NCBI RefSeq assembly: GCF_900115565.1
Contig: NZ_FOWW01000001.1
Coordinates: forward strand, 935,731 to 999,730
Length of the DNA: 64,000 nucleotides
Source of the DNA: Amycolatopsis arida
Lineage (GTDB): Bacteria; Actinomycetota; Actinomycetes; Mycobacteriales; Pseudonocardiaceae
Reading direction: 5' to 3'
Under the pieces are notes generated by a model that was given only the letters and a program-made list of their open reading frames with translations, was not told where the DNA came from and ran no database searches. Shown piece by piece: positions 36,787 through 45,573 of this stretch. Each line of letters opens with the position of its first letter. The first letter of the stretch is position 1. Made by a program: the position numbers and the translations under genes.

Positions 36787-38748
36787 TCACTTCTCCTTGG
36801 CCCGCTCGCCGAGCCGCAGCGAGTGCCAGCCCGGGGTCAGCTGAAGTTCCTGCTCCCGCACCTGACCGGTCCGGTCCCGCCACCGCAGGTGCACCCACAC
36901 GGGTCCGGTGACGTTCTCGCCCAGTCCGATGTGGACGTCGGTGCTGCGCTTGCCGGAGTGCCCGCCACCGCCGTCGACCCCGCCCAGCAGGGTGCGGCCG
37001 TCCGGCGTGGTCACCGTCACCTGCGCGCCCACCACCGGGGAGCCCGGCGCGGGCAGGACACCCGGCGTCTCCGGGTCGTCGTGGGCGAGTTTCAGTCCGA
37101 GGAACGCGCCGGACTCGGGCGCGGTGTTGCGGTAGAACACCGGCTGGTCCCACTGCCGGGCCACGGCCAGGTCGAGTCGGCCGTCACCGTCGGCGTCGCC
37201 GATCGCGATCCCCCGGGTGGGCACCGGCACGTCCAACCCGAGCTCACCCGCGATGTCGACATAGCGACCGTCGCCCTCGGGTGCGAAGAACCGCAGCCGC
37301 TGGCTGCCGGCGATGTCGTCGCCCTTGGTGACGTGCGGCCACCACGCGGGGTCGGCCACCGTCAGGTCGTTGGCCGTGGCCAGCTCCTGCAGCTGCGGCC
37401 ACCGGTTGACCTCGCCCTTGAGGAAGCCGGTCGCCTGCGCGATGTCCAGCTCGCCGCGGTTGGTGAAGTCGGCCAGCTTGACGTCCCAGCACCAGCCGCC
37501 CCATGCGGTGCCGGTCTCGGTGCTGCGGTCGGTCCACGGCGCCTCACCGCTCCGCAGCCGGGCGCGCAGCTCGGACGTGCTGCCGGCGGTCGCCATGAAC
37601 TGGTAGTTGCTCTCCTGGATGCCGAACGGCGTGGTGATGTTGCTGACGAACATGTCGTAGAGGCCGTCGCGGTCCAGGTCGCCGAAGTCGACGCCCATGC
37701 CCTTGAACGAGTCCGCACCGATCCGCTTGGACTTGGGCAACCCGGGCGCGTTCGCGCCGAGCACCGGCTCGAAGGCGATGGTCCCCGGGGTGGACCTGTT
37801 GTGCAGCATCGCGTCGCGGCCGTGGTCCTGCGCCAGGTACAGCTCGGGCAGCTGGTCGCCGTCCACGTCGGTGGCGCTGGAGGCGAGCACCCAGCCCTTC
37901 GACAGGTCGGTGGGCAGCACGTCGTCGAGCCGCTGGTAGCGCACCGACGGCTCGGGGCCCGCGTCGGCGCCGGTCCAGCGGAAGAAGTAGTCCTCGCCGC
38001 CGTTGCTGGCGTTGGACAGCGACTCGTTCATCGCCACCCCGCCGGAGACCGAGCCGTCCAGCACCGGACCGTGCGGGAAGTAGTTGCCGAGGTAGATGTC
38101 GAGGTGCCCGTCGCCGTCGAAGTCGGCCAGCGCCACCGCGTTGCTGTTCCACTGTGGACCGGTGTAGCTCGTAGTGCCGACGTCGGGCACCAGCTCGACC
38201 GCCCGGAACGCGGCGGCCGACAGCCCCGGCGCGTCCGGCAGGGCTAGGTGCACGGTCGGGGTGCGGCCCCAGTAGTACACCAGCAGGTCCATCCGGCCGT
38301 CCTCGTTGAAGTCGCCCGGCGCGCAGCCCATCGGCGCGGTGACGTCGGTCATCGGCAGGCCACCGGTGGTCAGCGCGAACGGCGAGTACCGGTCGGCCCG
38401 CCCGGTCGGTGCCGGGGTCACCACGACCTTGTCGATCCGCGGGTCGGTGACGCACAGGTCGTTGGCCAGCCCGTCACCGTCGATGTCGTTCATCGCGATG
38501 CCCGCGCCGACCGAGGAGATCCACGCGTCGATGTGCTGGTAGTCCTTGTTGACCTCGCGGATCTCCTGCTGCGGGAAGCCACTCGGCAGGGCGATCGACA
38601 GCGGCTCGAAGCCGTACCCGCTCGCCAGCTCCGCCCGCTCCGTGGCGGAGGACTCCGGCAGGCGGCTCGCCGCGAACATGCCCGCGACGAGCACGAGCGC
38701 CACGATCCCGGCCAGCTGCTTACGCAGCCAGCGGACTGTCGCGGTCAT
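36787..38748 (-). CDS. unbV: Enediyne cassette protein UnbV (FG-GAP/ASPIC)
   Basis: The 653-residue protein has an N-terminal membrane anchor or signal (LRKQLAGIVALVLVAGMFAA, about residues 8-27). A beta-propeller of FG-GAP/VCBS calcium-loop repeats follows (DIDGDGLANDLC, DFNEDGRMDLLV, DFDGDGHLDIYL, DLDRDGLYDMFV, DADGDGRLDLAV). The ASPIC/UnbV domain closes it (LLGGVDGGGGHSGKRSTDVH). It is exported or membrane-facing. The ATG overlaps the DUF1702 stop (ATGA). It is an essential cassette member in studied clusters with unknown biochemical role. Confidence 0.92.
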   Translation of the reverse strand: MTATVRWLRKQLAGIVALVLVAGMFAASRLPESSATERAELASGYGFEPLSIALPSGFPQQEIREVNKDYQHIDAWISSVGAGIAMNDIDGDGLANDLCVTDPRIDKVVVTPAPTGRADRYSPFALTTGGLPMTDVTAPMGCAPGDFNEDGRMDLLVYYWGRTPTVHLALPDAPGLSAAAFRAVELVPDVGTTSYTGPQWNSNAVALADFDGDGHLDIYLGNYFPHGPVLDGSVSGGVAMNESLSNASNGGEDYFFRWTGADAGPEPSVRYQRLDDVLPTDLSKGWVLASSATDVDGDQLPELYLAQDHGRDAMLHNRSTPGTIAFEPVLGANAPGLPKSKRIGADSFKGMGVDFGDLDRDGLYDMFVSNITTPFGIQESNYQFMATAGSTSELRARLRSGEAPWTDRSTETGTAWGGWCWDVKLADFTNRGELDIAQATGFLKGEVNRWPQLQELATANDLTVADPAWWPHVTKGDDIAGSQRLRFFAPEGDGRYVDIAGELGLDVPVPTRGIAIGDADGDGRLDLAVARQWDQPVFYRNTAPESGAFLGLKLAHDDPETPGVLPAPGSPVVGAQVTVTTPDGRTLLGGVDGGGGHSGKRSTDVHIGLGENVTGPVWVHLRWRDRTGQVREQELQLTPGWHSLRLGERAKEK

Positions 38749-39722
38749 GCGGTAACACCTCCTAGGGAAACGAACTCTGCGGCGATGCGTTGCCGCCACA
38801 CCTCGTAGGCCGGCAGCTCACCGTCCACCGGCGACTCCGGCCGGAGCCGCTGGGTGAGCTCCGCGGCCCGCACCGCCGACGTGCCGCAGAGCACCTGGGC
38901 GGCCCGCTCGGTGTGCGGCACCAGCAGCTCGGCGCGCACCCTGGCCTCGGCGGCGAAGGCGGCGCCCTGGGCGACCTGGGCCCGGTGCTCGCCAGCGCGC
39001 TCGCGCAGCAGCACCAGCTCCGCGCTGTCGCCACCACCGGCGTAGGCGGCGGCGAGGCCGACACCGCCGTACAGGTCCGCGTGCCGCTTCCGGGGGAACC
39101 GGTCGATCAACTCGGTGACGCGCCGGGGGTCGGTGCCCCCGACGAACCACAGGGCGCGGCCGATGCCCTGGTCGATCGCGGAGTCGGCGTACCCGCGGGC
39201 ATCGGCCGGCCAGGGGAAGGCGGGTTCCCGGTAGTGCTCGTGCACGTAGCGGCGGGTGGCGAAGTAGGCCTGGTGGAACCCGTAGCCGTCGAGGATCAGC
39301 CAGCGCAGCAACGGGTCGAACACGTCGCCGCGGGGCCAGCGGAACCGGGGCAGCCTGGCCATCGCCCACCCGATCCCGACGTAGACCATGTAGACGTGCC
39401 GCTGCGCCCTGCCGGCGAGGAAGTCGACGACGTGCCGACCGCCGCCGAGCGGAAGGCCGTCGAGCATCGCGTACCCCATGGCCGCGCCCTCGTAGGCGAA
39501 CCCCTGGAACCGGGTGGGCACCTGCTCCAGCCGCGCCTCCGCGGCGGCGACGTCCCGCGCCTCGACGGCGTACGCGTAACCGTCCAGAAACGTCCGTCCG
39601 ACCGTCTCGAGCAATTCCTGAGCCTGCGGGCTCTTCTTGTGGAAACCGCGGACGTCGAGCGAGGTCGCCGAGACGTTCGGAGTGAGAATTCGGCGCCTGA
39701 GGGCGCGCCAACCGTTGCCCAA
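38745..39722 (-). CDS. DUF1702 family protein, UnbL-like (copy A)
   Basis: The 325-residue protein contains the DUF1702 core: GFAYEGAAMGYAMLDGLPLG (about residues 75-94), HVYMVYVGIGWAMARLPR and DGYGFHQAYFATRRYVHEHY, then DQGIGRALWFVGGTDPRRV. I chose the TTG with GGGGGAG upstream because it gives the same N-terminal length as copy B (LRRRILTPNVSATS versus LRRYFLAPSLTDVS). ATG and GTG codons exist up to 22 codons upstream. Its role in enediyne assembly is unknown. Confidence 0.87.
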   Translation of the reverse strand: MGNGWRALRRRILTPNVSATSLDVRGFHKKSPQAQELLETVGRTFLDGYAYAVEARDVAAAEARLEQVPTRFQGFAYEGAAMGYAMLDGLPLGGGRHVVDFLAGRAQRHVYMVYVGIGWAMARLPRFRWPRGDVFDPLLRWLILDGYGFHQAYFATRRYVHEHYREPAFPWPADARGYADSAIDQGIGRALWFVGGTDPRRVTELIDRFPRKRHADLYGGVGLAAAYAGGGDSAELVLLRERAGEHRAQVAQGAAFAAEARVRAELLVPHTERAAQVLCGTSAVRAAELTQRLRPESPVDGELPAYEVWRQRIAAEFVSLGGVTA

Positions 39723-39834
39723 CTCGCTCTCCCCCTCATCGGGTGGAAATCCTGGCGAAAAACTGCCGGAGTTCATCGTGACGATCACGACCCCGGCGCG
39801 GCTACTCCGGAAATGCGGACCGGTCGTTACCCGG

Positions 39835-40824
39835 TCACTTGTCGTCGAAATGCGACCGGATCGCCCGTCGCCACAGCTCGTACGGAGGAACGGCCGGGTC
39901 GGCGGGGTCGGACGAGTCCGCCGTGACCTCCGTGCGGTCGGCGAGCGCCACCGCGTCGGCGACCGACAGCTCGGCCACGGCGGTGAGGGCCGGCGCGGTG
40001 TGCGGCGGCAGGTGGCCGGCGTGGTCCCGGGCCTTCACCGCGAACACCGCGCCCAGCGCCAGGTCAGCGGCGTGCGAACCGGCCAGGATCCGCAGCTTGG
40101 CGAGGTCGTCGGGCGGGCAGCCACCGGCGAAGGTGGCGGCCAGTCCCACCCCGCTCCACAGGTCGGCCCAGCGGTGCGGGCCGAACCGTTCGACGGCCAC
40201 CGCCACGTCACCGGCCCTGGCCCCGTGGATGAACCACAGCGCCCTGCCGATGCCCTGGTCCACCGCCCGCGGGAAGTAGTCCGGGGCGCCCGCCCACGGG
40301 TAGGGCCTCGGCACCCGCTGCTCGTCAACCCAGCGGCGGGTGTCGAAGTAGGCCCGGTCGAACCCGTAGCCGTCGACCGCCAGCCAGGTCATCGTCGGGT
40401 GGTAGCGCTCGCCGGGCAGGTCCGGCAGCACCGCCTTCCACAGTGGGCGCGGAAGCCGGGCCATGGCGAACCCGATGCCGATGTAGGTGAGGAAGAGGTG
40501 CGGCCGGCCGGGACCGGACAGCAGCTCGGCGGTTCGGTCCCTCCGCCCGCCGGGCATGGAGTCCACAATCGAGAACGCCATCGCGGCGCCCTCGTAGGCG
40601 AACCCGCGCAGCTCCGGCTCCACCATGGCCAGGCGCCGTTCGATCTCCTCCAGCGCGGGCGCCTCGACCGCCCACTCGAACCCGCACACCACGGCCTGCG
40701 GGATGCGTTCTAACCGCTCGACCGCCTCCGGCTCGGCCGGAGGAAAGCCACGGGCCCGGAAGCTCACGTCGGTCAGGGAGGGCGCCAGGAAGTACCGGCG
40801 CAGCGTGCCGAGGAACGTGGACAT
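39835..40824 (-). CDS. DUF1702 family protein, UnbL-like (copy B)
   Basis: The 329-residue paralogue of copy A has matching landmarks: GFAYEGAAMAFSIVDSMPGG, LFLTYIGIGFAMARLPRP, DGYGFDRAYFDTRRWVDEQ and DQGIGRALWFIHGARAGDV. Identity looks moderate (roughly a third to a half by eye), so the duplication is old. An excellent AAGGAGG lies 5 nt before the ATG. It is the first structural gene after the AraC gene in the operon, 47 nt downstream. One of the two copies is presumably UnbL of the cassette. Confidence 0.87.
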   Translation of the reverse strand: MSTFLGTLRRYFLAPSLTDVSFRARGFPPAEPEAVERLERIPQAVVCGFEWAVEAPALEEIERRLAMVEPELRGFAYEGAAMAFSIVDSMPGGRRDRTAELLSGPGRPHLFLTYIGIGFAMARLPRPLWKAVLPDLPGERYHPTMTWLAVDGYGFDRAYFDTRRWVDEQRVPRPYPWAGAPDYFPRAVDQGIGRALWFIHGARAGDVAVAVERFGPHRWADLWSGVGLAATFAGGCPPDDLAKLRILAGSHAADLALGAVFAVKARDHAGHLPPHTAPALTAVAELSVADAVALADRTEVTADSSDPADPAVPPYELWRRAIRSHFDDK

Positions 40825-40871
40825 CAGAGCCTCCTTGGGCGGGGACGCCGGCGCGCCCTGCTGGTTCTGGC

Positions 40872-41696
40872 TTAGGCGGCGATCCGCAACGCGGGGCGGC
40901 GGGGCACGTTCAGCCGACCGCTGTCGGAGGAGGTCTGGGTGGCCAGCGTGATGGCGATCGGCGGGTCGGTGGGCTGCAGTTCCCGCAGGCGCAGGTGGAT
41001 GTGCACCGGCCGGCCCCGCACCACGGTCACCTGATGACGTGTCGTGCCGAGGTAGACCGGTCTGCCGGGGAGGCCGTCCGCCCGTTCCGCCGCCGCGATG
41101 ACGTGCCAGCGGCCCGGCGGGACGTTCGGGATGGTCATCCGGGTGGAGCCGGTGTACGGCAACGCGGTGAACGCGACCGGGCCGCACTGCGGAATCCGTT
41201 CGGGGAACACACCGACCAGCACGTGCGCGGGGCAGACCGCCGGCGGCAGCTCGAGAACTCCGGTGATCGTGGTGCTTCCCGGGTGCGGTCTCGACGTACA
41301 GCTCTTGCCGGCGTTGCGCAGGGCCTCCAGCGAAGGCAGCCGAAAGAAGTCGTGGGCGAGCGCGAGCAGAAGTTCACCCACCGCCGGGTCGCGGTACTGG
41401 GTGGGGGTCATCCCGACGGCCCTGGTGAACCGGGTGGTGAACGTGCCGACGCTGCTGTAGCCGATGCTGCACACGATGTCGGACACGGTCAGCGAAGTGG
41501 TCAACAGCAACCGCTTCGCCTCGAACATCCGGATCGCGGTGAGGTAGCGGCCCGGCGTCACCCCCGTCGCCTTCGCGAAGATGCGGGAGAAGTGGAACTG
41601 GCTGACGAACACCTCCGCCGCCAGCTCCTCAAGCGTGATCGGGTCGAAGTAGCGCTCCCGCATCGCCTTGATCACCTGCTGGACAGGAAGCTGCAT
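40872..41696 (-). CDS. AraC family regulator of the enediyne cluster
   Basis: The 274-residue regulator has the AraC DNA-binding domain at the N-terminus (LEELAAEVFVSQFHFSRIF, residues about 22-40, and a second HTH near VSDIVCSIGYSSVGTFTTRF), rather than at the C-terminus. The rest (residues about 120-274) is a beta-rich sensor region of unknown ligand, with GRWHVIAAAERADG and VVRGRPVHIHLRLRE. AAGGAGGGG lies before the ATG. Leading the DUF1702-unbV-unbU operon, it is a likely pathway-specific activator, in the manner of AraC proteins in other enediyne clusters. Confidence 0.87.
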   Translation of the reverse strand: MQLPVQQVIKAMRERYFDPITLEELAAEVFVSQFHFSRIFAKATGVTPGRYLTAIRMFEAKRLLLTTSLTVSDIVCSIGYSSVGTFTTRFTRAVGMTPTQYRDPAVGELLLALAHDFFRLPSLEALRNAGKSCTSRPHPGSTTITGVLELPPAVCPAHVLVGVFPERIPQCGPVAFTALPYTGSTRMTIPNVPPGRWHVIAAAERADGLPGRPVYLGTTRHQVTVVRGRPVHIHLRLRELQPTDPPIAITLATQTSSDSGRLNVPRRPALRIAA

Positions 41697-42095
41697 GGCC
41701 CCTCCTTGCCACGTCGAAGACGGGATCAGGCCCCTGTCCCGTCACCCCCGGGTCGGTGCCGGGAGATGCCGTGCCGGTCGACGAACGATCCGTCAGCCCG
41801 ACTACCCGAGCTGGCGTCCGCGAGGCTCAGGGTCCCTCCACCGGAGCACGCCTTCCACCGGTCCGGTGATGCGGTTATCCCTTATCGCGCCGTGATCTCG
41901 AGTGATGGAGCTAGCATGACCCACAGGGCTCTTTGGGAGGTCAAAGTGGGTTCGAGGGCGAGGTGAATCAGTAATAGGTGAGCCGGGTAGGAGCTGAAAA
42001 CGGCACCGTCTGTCAACAGACCTACCCGAATGCAGTAAGGACATAGCCCGAACGGAGTGACTCCGTTCGGACGAGGCGAGAACGAAGGGCGGACA
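41697..42095. promoter_or_regulatory. Divergent regulatory region between AraC and response regulator genes
   Basis: The 400-bp gap has no gene. It contains a nested dyad at about 41985-42029 (GGGTAGG pairing with CCTACCC, enclosing GTCTG-TCAA-CAGAC) and a perfect palindrome at 42048-42070. An AT-richer stretch around 41930-41990 is the likely promoter zone. Confidence 0.5.
42048..42070. repeat. Perfect palindromic hairpin in the response-regulator leader
   Basis: CCGAACGGAG and CTCCGTTCGG form a perfect 10-bp stem with a TGA loop, 26 nt upstream of the chosen TTG start. The GTG at 42057 lies inside the stem, which argues against that start. It is an operator for the regulator itself or a leader hairpin. 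Confidence 0.6.
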
Positions 42096-42701
42096 TTGAT
42101 CAAGGTCCTGCTGGCCGAGGACGTGCACATGGTTCGCGGCGCGTTGATCGCGCTGCTGGGCCTGGAGCCGGACATCGAGGTGGTCGCCGACGTGGCGTCT
42201 GGGGACGAGATCCTGCCGACCGCCCACAAGCACCGGCCCGATGTCGCGGTCATCGACATCGACCTGCCCGGCAAGGACGGGCTGACCGCGGCGACCGAGA
42301 TCCACGAGGCGCTCCCGGACTGCCGCACCCTGATCCTGACCAGCCTCGGCCGGCCCGCCACCGTGCGCAGGGCGCTCGCCGCCAGGGTCAACGGCTTCAT
42401 GCTCAAGGACGCGCCCGCGGACAAGCTCGCGAACGCCATCCGGGACGTGACCGCCGGCCGGCGGGTGGTGGACAGCCAGCTCGCCCTCACCGCCTGGGAC
42501 ACCGCCGACTGCCCGCTGACCAGGCGGGAGCTGGAGATCCTCCGGCTGGCAGCCGCCGGCCACAACGCCGCGGACATCGCCGCCCAGCTGTTCCTCTCCC
42601 CCGGGACCGTCCGGAACTACCTGACGACGGTGGTGAACAAGCTCAACGCCCGCAACCGGGTGGACGCGATCCGGATCGCCCGCGAGTCGGACTGGCTGTG
42701 A
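42096..42701 (+). CDS. NarL/LuxR-type response regulator
   Basis: The 201-residue regulator has a receiver domain (IKVLLAEDVHMVRG at the start, phospho-acceptor Asp54 in VIDIDLPGKDG, Lys104 in FMLKDAP) and a C-terminal LuxR HTH (TRRELEILRLAAAGHNAADI, then LFLSPGTVRNYL). I chose TTG because GAAGGG precedes it at 6 nt and the receiver starts there. It is convergent with a sensor kinase gene 9 nt away, its probable partner. Its location next to the enediyne AraC suggests cluster control. Confidence 0.86.
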   Translation: MIKVLLAEDVHMVRGALIALLGLEPDIEVVADVASGDEILPTAHKHRPDVAVIDIDLPGKDGLTAATEIHEALPDCRTLILTSLGRPATVRRALAARVNGFMLKDAPADKLANAIRDVTAGRRVVDSQLALTAWDTADCPLTRRELEILRLAAAGHNAADIAAQLFLSPGTVRNYLTTVVNKLNARNRVDAIRIARESDWL

Positions 42702-42710
42702 CCCGGCGGG

Positions 42711-43943
42711 TCAGCCGACCGGCACGGTCCCGGCCAGCGGCACCTCCGCGCGCAGCCGGAACTCCCCGTCGGACTCGGTAGCCGCGGTGAGCGACCCGCC
42801 CAGCGTCTCCACGCGATGCGAGAGGTTGCGGATCCCGCTGCCCCGACTCGGCTGCGGATCACGCTCGACCCCGTCGTTGACGATCTCCAGCAGGGCCACC
42901 CGGTCGACTCTCCGGACGGTGATGTCGCAGCGCTCCGCCTTGCTGTGCCGCAGCACGTTGGTCACCCCCTCGCGCAGCACCGTGGCGAGGACGCTGCCCA
43001 CCGGCCGGGGGAGGTCCCGCACCTCGCGTTCGAGCCGCACGTCGATGTCGGCCGCGCTGAGCAGGGATCGCGCGGCCTGGCACTCCTCCTCGAACGAGAG
43101 GTCGCGGGACCCGCTGGCGACCGCGCGGGCATCGGCCATCGCGCGCCGGGAGACGGCCAGGATCTCGGCGAGCTCGGACCGCGCGCGGTCGGGATGGTCC
43201 TTGAGCAGCCGGTCCGCCAGCTCGCACTTCAGCGCGATCGCGGACAGGCTGAGCCCGAGCAGGTCGTGCACGTCACGGGCGAACCGCAGCCGCTCCTCGG
43301 CCACCGCCAGCCGGGCCAGCTCGCCCCGGGCGGCGTGCAGCTCGTGGACCAGGCGGACCAGGCGGGTGAGACCGAACACGACCAAGCCGGTGATGACCAC
43401 CGAGATCATCAGGTGGACCACGGTCAACGGATCCTGGTCGTACCGCAGTCCCAACCCACCGATGCTCGCCACGACTCCCGCCGCCAGGGGTATCGCGACC
43501 TTGGGAGTCAGCGCGACCAACAGGCTGCCGACCAGGAAGCCCGGGACTCCGACCCAGGTGTAGCCGTACTGCAGGATGGGCAGATAGACCAGCGCGGCCT
43601 GCGCCGTCAGGACCATCGCGGTCGGCATGGGGCGGAAGCGGAGCTTGGGCCGGCTGATGTAGCCGAGTTGCAGCGCCAGCAGCGCGGCCACGTAGACCGC
43701 GCCGAGGGCGACCTGGACCGGAGGTTCGTTCACGCGCAACAGGCTGAGCACGGAGACGACGGCGAGCGTCGCGAAGACGGCCGTCACGATGCCGTACGCC
43801 ATCCTCGGTGCCAGGCTCACCCCCAGCCGGTCGTCCACACCCACCGAGCTTTCCGACGCGAAGACCCGATCCACTGCTCTGTTCGTCGTATCATCGGCAC
43901 TCGATTGGCGTACGGTTCCCTGGTCGCGGCCCGCGTCGTTCAT
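42711..43943 (-). CDS. DesK/NarX-type sensor histidine kinase
   Basis: The 410-residue kinase has about six membrane segments in its first half (residues 50-210), then a HisKA_3 box RFARDVHDLLGLSLSAIALK with the phospho-acceptor His, and an ATPase domain (REGVTNVLRHSKAERCDITV, GSGIRNLSHRVETLGG). AGGGGAG precedes the ATG. It should pair with the adjacent response regulator. With no large extracytoplasmic domain, it probably senses a membrane-located signal. Confidence 0.88.
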   Translation of the reverse strand: MNDAGRDQGTVRQSSADDTTNRAVDRVFASESSVGVDDRLGVSLAPRMAYGIVTAVFATLAVVSVLSLLRVNEPPVQVALGAVYVAALLALQLGYISRPKLRFRPMPTAMVLTAQAALVYLPILQYGYTWVGVPGFLVGSLLVALTPKVAIPLAAGVVASIGGLGLRYDQDPLTVVHLMISVVITGLVVFGLTRLVRLVHELHAARGELARLAVAEERLRFARDVHDLLGLSLSAIALKCELADRLLKDHPDRARSELAEILAVSRRAMADARAVASGSRDLSFEEECQAARSLLSAADIDVRLEREVRDLPRPVGSVLATVLREGVTNVLRHSKAERCDITVRRVDRVALLEIVNDGVERDPQPSRGSGIRNLSHRVETLGGSLTAATESDGEFRLRAEVPLAGTVPVG

Positions 43944-44111
43944 TGCGTCTCCCCTCGCAGCCGCGTAACGCAACTGACCTGGCTCGACCCTACGTAACCC
44001 GAGACAACGGAGCAATTGCCGTAACGAGACCTCCGCGCTCGGCCTGTCGCTCGGCCCGCCGCGTCATTCCCCGCTACTGGAATTCCGTTCGGCAACACGG
44101 TGTTCGCTCGT

Positions 44112-45542
44112 TCAGCCGAGAGAGTCGAGGACGCACTCCCCAACGCTGACTTCGGCTGGGGAGTCGATGCGCAACAATCGGTCCACCGTTCCGCTGGCGT
44201 CGACCGGAACCGCGTGCGCCGACAGTCCCATCGCCTTCGCCACCAGGTAGAGGGTCTGTTGCAGCGCGCCGACGTGGGTGAGCGTGGTCGCGTAGGCGGC
44301 CCCACCGAAGATCCAGGCGACGCGCTCCATCCTGCTGGTGAGCGTGAGCAGCGCGGGCGGTCGGCGCACGCCGCCCGCCGCGACCTTGGCCATGTCCAGC
44401 AGAATGCCCGGTGCCGCGCGGTCGTCATTGACCATGGTCAGCACGTGGTCCAGCGGGTCGTAGTGGTAGACGGCCTCGGGCAGCCCGGCGCACCGCCCGA
44501 CGCTGACGTAGATCTCGAGCTCGTAGAGGCACGCGACGTTGAAGTACGGCCGTTGCGACGCTTCGTGACTGGTCCCGGTGTGCAGGTAGGCCGGCCTCAC
44601 GGACCTGACTCGCGCACTGCGGTAGAGCAGCCCGCCCAGCTGCTCGAGGGTCAGCATCCGGTCCGACAGCTCCGGGCAGCCGTGCTCGGACTCGAGCAGC
44701 GCCGTCAGCGAGGGCTCGTCCGCACCGGCTGGGCGCGGCTCCGGCCGCGGTAGCGGGAACCGCTTTCCCGCCGGCACCGGCTTGCACACCGTCGGCGGCG
44801 CGGCGAGCGCACCGCTGACGAGTGCCTCCGACGGCGGATCCGCGTGCCGGGACCTGCTGCGGGTGTGGAACAGCAGCTCGTGGTGCGCCCACAACCGCAG
44901 CACCGGGTCGCGGTCTTCGGCGAAGTGGCCGTCCGGCTCGCCGACGACCACGACGGCGGCCGCGACCAGGAACTCCACGATGTCGGCGACCACCGGGGTG
45001 GGCGCCGGCGAACCGGGCCGGAGCTGGTGGACCGGCGCGGGCACGCCCAGTGCCGCGGCGACCCGGGTGGCCAGGGGCTGGTGCAGATGCACCTGGTAGG
45101 AGGCACCCGGCGCGTCCACCACCAGCTCACCCTCGACAGTCCGCAGCGTGGCGAACCGGGACAGCCGCACCGGCCGCCCCGGTGGGATCGGCGCCGAGCG
45201 GAACGCGGCGGTCGGCGAGACCGGCACCGCGGACAGCAGCGGGGCCTGGCCGTCGTGCAGCGCGAGCGAGTGCACCAACGACCCGCCGAGCAGCTCCAGC
45301 ACGCCGGTCAATCGCTGCTCCACCGCGCCGGTGCCCCGCGCGATGTTGGCCAGCGACACCGGCCCGAAGCTCATCCGGCGCAGCAACTCCCGAACGACCT
45401 CGTCCGCACCACCCAAGTGCACCTCGCCCCATCGGCTGACGACCTGCAGTGGGCCGTCGGGATCGCCTTCCACCAGCGTGTCCTCGCTCAGCGACCACCG
45501 TCGGACGGTAGCCGGAACGGAACGGTTCGACGAGGAATCCAC
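44112..45542 (-). CDS. SagB/ThcOx-like azoline dehydrogenase
   Basis: The 476-residue FMN nitroreductase-fold protein of SagB type has a long N-terminal half (PqqD/RRE-like, residues about 30-110). The catalytic half starts near TLEQLGGLLYRSARVRSV (residues about 300-317), continues SQRPYFNVACLYELEIYVSV, and ends with WIFGGAAYATTLTHVGALQQ and LYLVAKAMGLSAHAVPV. SagB oxidises azolines to azoles in TOMM/LAP RiPPs, with the YcaO cyclodehydratase encoded next to it. It is the last gene of the operon, 31 nt after the YcaO gene. Confidence 0.82.
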   Translation of the reverse strand: MDSSSNRSVPATVRRWSLSEDTLVEGDPDGPLQVVSRWGEVHLGGADEVVRELLRRMSFGPVSLANIARGTGAVEQRLTGVLELLGGSLVHSLALHDGQAPLLSAVPVSPTAAFRSAPIPPGRPVRLSRFATLRTVEGELVVDAPGASYQVHLHQPLATRVAAALGVPAPVHQLRPGSPAPTPVVADIVEFLVAAAVVVVGEPDGHFAEDRDPVLRLWAHHELLFHTRSRSRHADPPSEALVSGALAAPPTVCKPVPAGKRFPLPRPEPRPAGADEPSLTALLESEHGCPELSDRMLTLEQLGGLLYRSARVRSVRPAYLHTGTSHEASQRPYFNVACLYELEIYVSVGRCAGLPEAVYHYDPLDHVLTMVNDDRAAPGILLDMAKVAAGGVRRPPALLTLTSRMERVAWIFGGAAYATTLTHVGALQQTLYLVAKAMGLSAHAVPVDASGTVDRLLRIDSPAEVSVGECVLDSLG

Positions 45543-45573
45543 CTCGTTCTCCTCCGGGAATCGGGCCGCTCGT

